A DNA stretch of 64,000 bases, from NCBI RefSeq assembly GCF_000382225.1, contig NZ_KB907802.1:1-64000 (forward strand). The letters are read 5' to 3'. Made by a program: the position numbers and the translations under genes. This DNA comes from Hymenobacter aerophilus DSM 13606. GTDB lineage: Bacteria; Bacteroidota; Bacteroidia; Cytophagales; Hymenobacteraceae. Every line of letters starts with the position of its first letter. The stretch's first letter is position 1. Shown in pieces: positions 63,931 through 64,000 of the stretch. The notes beneath the pieces were generated by a model. That model saw only the letters and a program-made list of their open reading frames with translations, did no database searches and had not been told where the DNA came from.

Positions 63931-64000
63931 CGCTCACTCCGAAGTGCGGGGTGAATTTTTTTCTTTTTTTTAATCCAAGACGGGGCAACCTATCTGCCGA

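Overview
The window looks like chromosomal DNA from a high-GC Bacteroidota of the Hymenobacter type (Cytophagales, Hymenobacteraceae). This rests on the families present (DUF4199, START-like, a PorE-like OmpA protein, a Bacteroidota-style ABC-F), on promoters of the Bacteroidota form TTG-N20/21-TAnnTTTG in front of several genes, and on very GC-rich codon use. Assignment to a genus is inference.

Layout. 1-600: fragment of an IS1-type transposase gene and an AT-rich small membrane protein. 600-7250: fused B12-dependent acyl-CoA mutase (IcmF), two small membrane proteins, a 21-bp minisatellite, a secreted regulatory-like-domain protein, a GlcG/HbpS-type protein and an unknown. 7400-13300: lepA, a small ORF with folD, queE, and a PorE-like OmpA protein of the type IX secretion kind. 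13600-19600: two paralogous small secreted helical proteins, citrate synthase, mnmE, a DtxR/MntR regulator, fabH. 19600-27800: glycosyltransferase, dapD, an unknown, msrA, a 3-hydroxyacyl-CoA dehydrogenase, a tiny membrane protein, an outer-membrane barrel and an ABC-F protein. 28000-36100: DUF4199, a third helical paralog, a lipoprotein, an L,D-transpeptidase, two-TM protein, M48 protease, lipid kinase, metallophosphoesterase, LON-domain protein and mtgA. 36200-46700: NTF2-like lipoprotein, App1-type phosphatase, second M48 lipoprotein, topoisomerase IB, a divergent pair of secreted kinase-like proteins, two SpoIIAA-like paralogs, and a DEDDh exonuclease/GIY-YIG fusion. 46800-55000: DUF2383 protein, AI-2E-type permease, then parE and parC (topoisomerase IV) separated by a two-gene nuclease cassette. 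55000-64000: two TPR proteins, thrS-infC-rpmI-rplT, a third SpoIIAA-like paralog, one tRNA-Met(CAU), a START-like protein and an LptF/LptG-type permease.

Most genes are housekeeping. Three things stand out. (1) A whole class of long intergenic palindromes lies at gene ends. Their arms are built from short repeated words, often contain the flanking stop codons, are sometimes nested around a REP-like core, and in two cases appear to have been absorbed in frame into proteins. (2) A coupled PD-(D/E)XK-like plus PIN-domain nuclease pair sits between the two topoisomerase IV subunit genes. (3) A divergent pair of secreted proteins carries protein-kinase-like motifs, intact in one and altered in the other. 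infC also appears to start at a rare AUA codon with a strong ribosome binding site.
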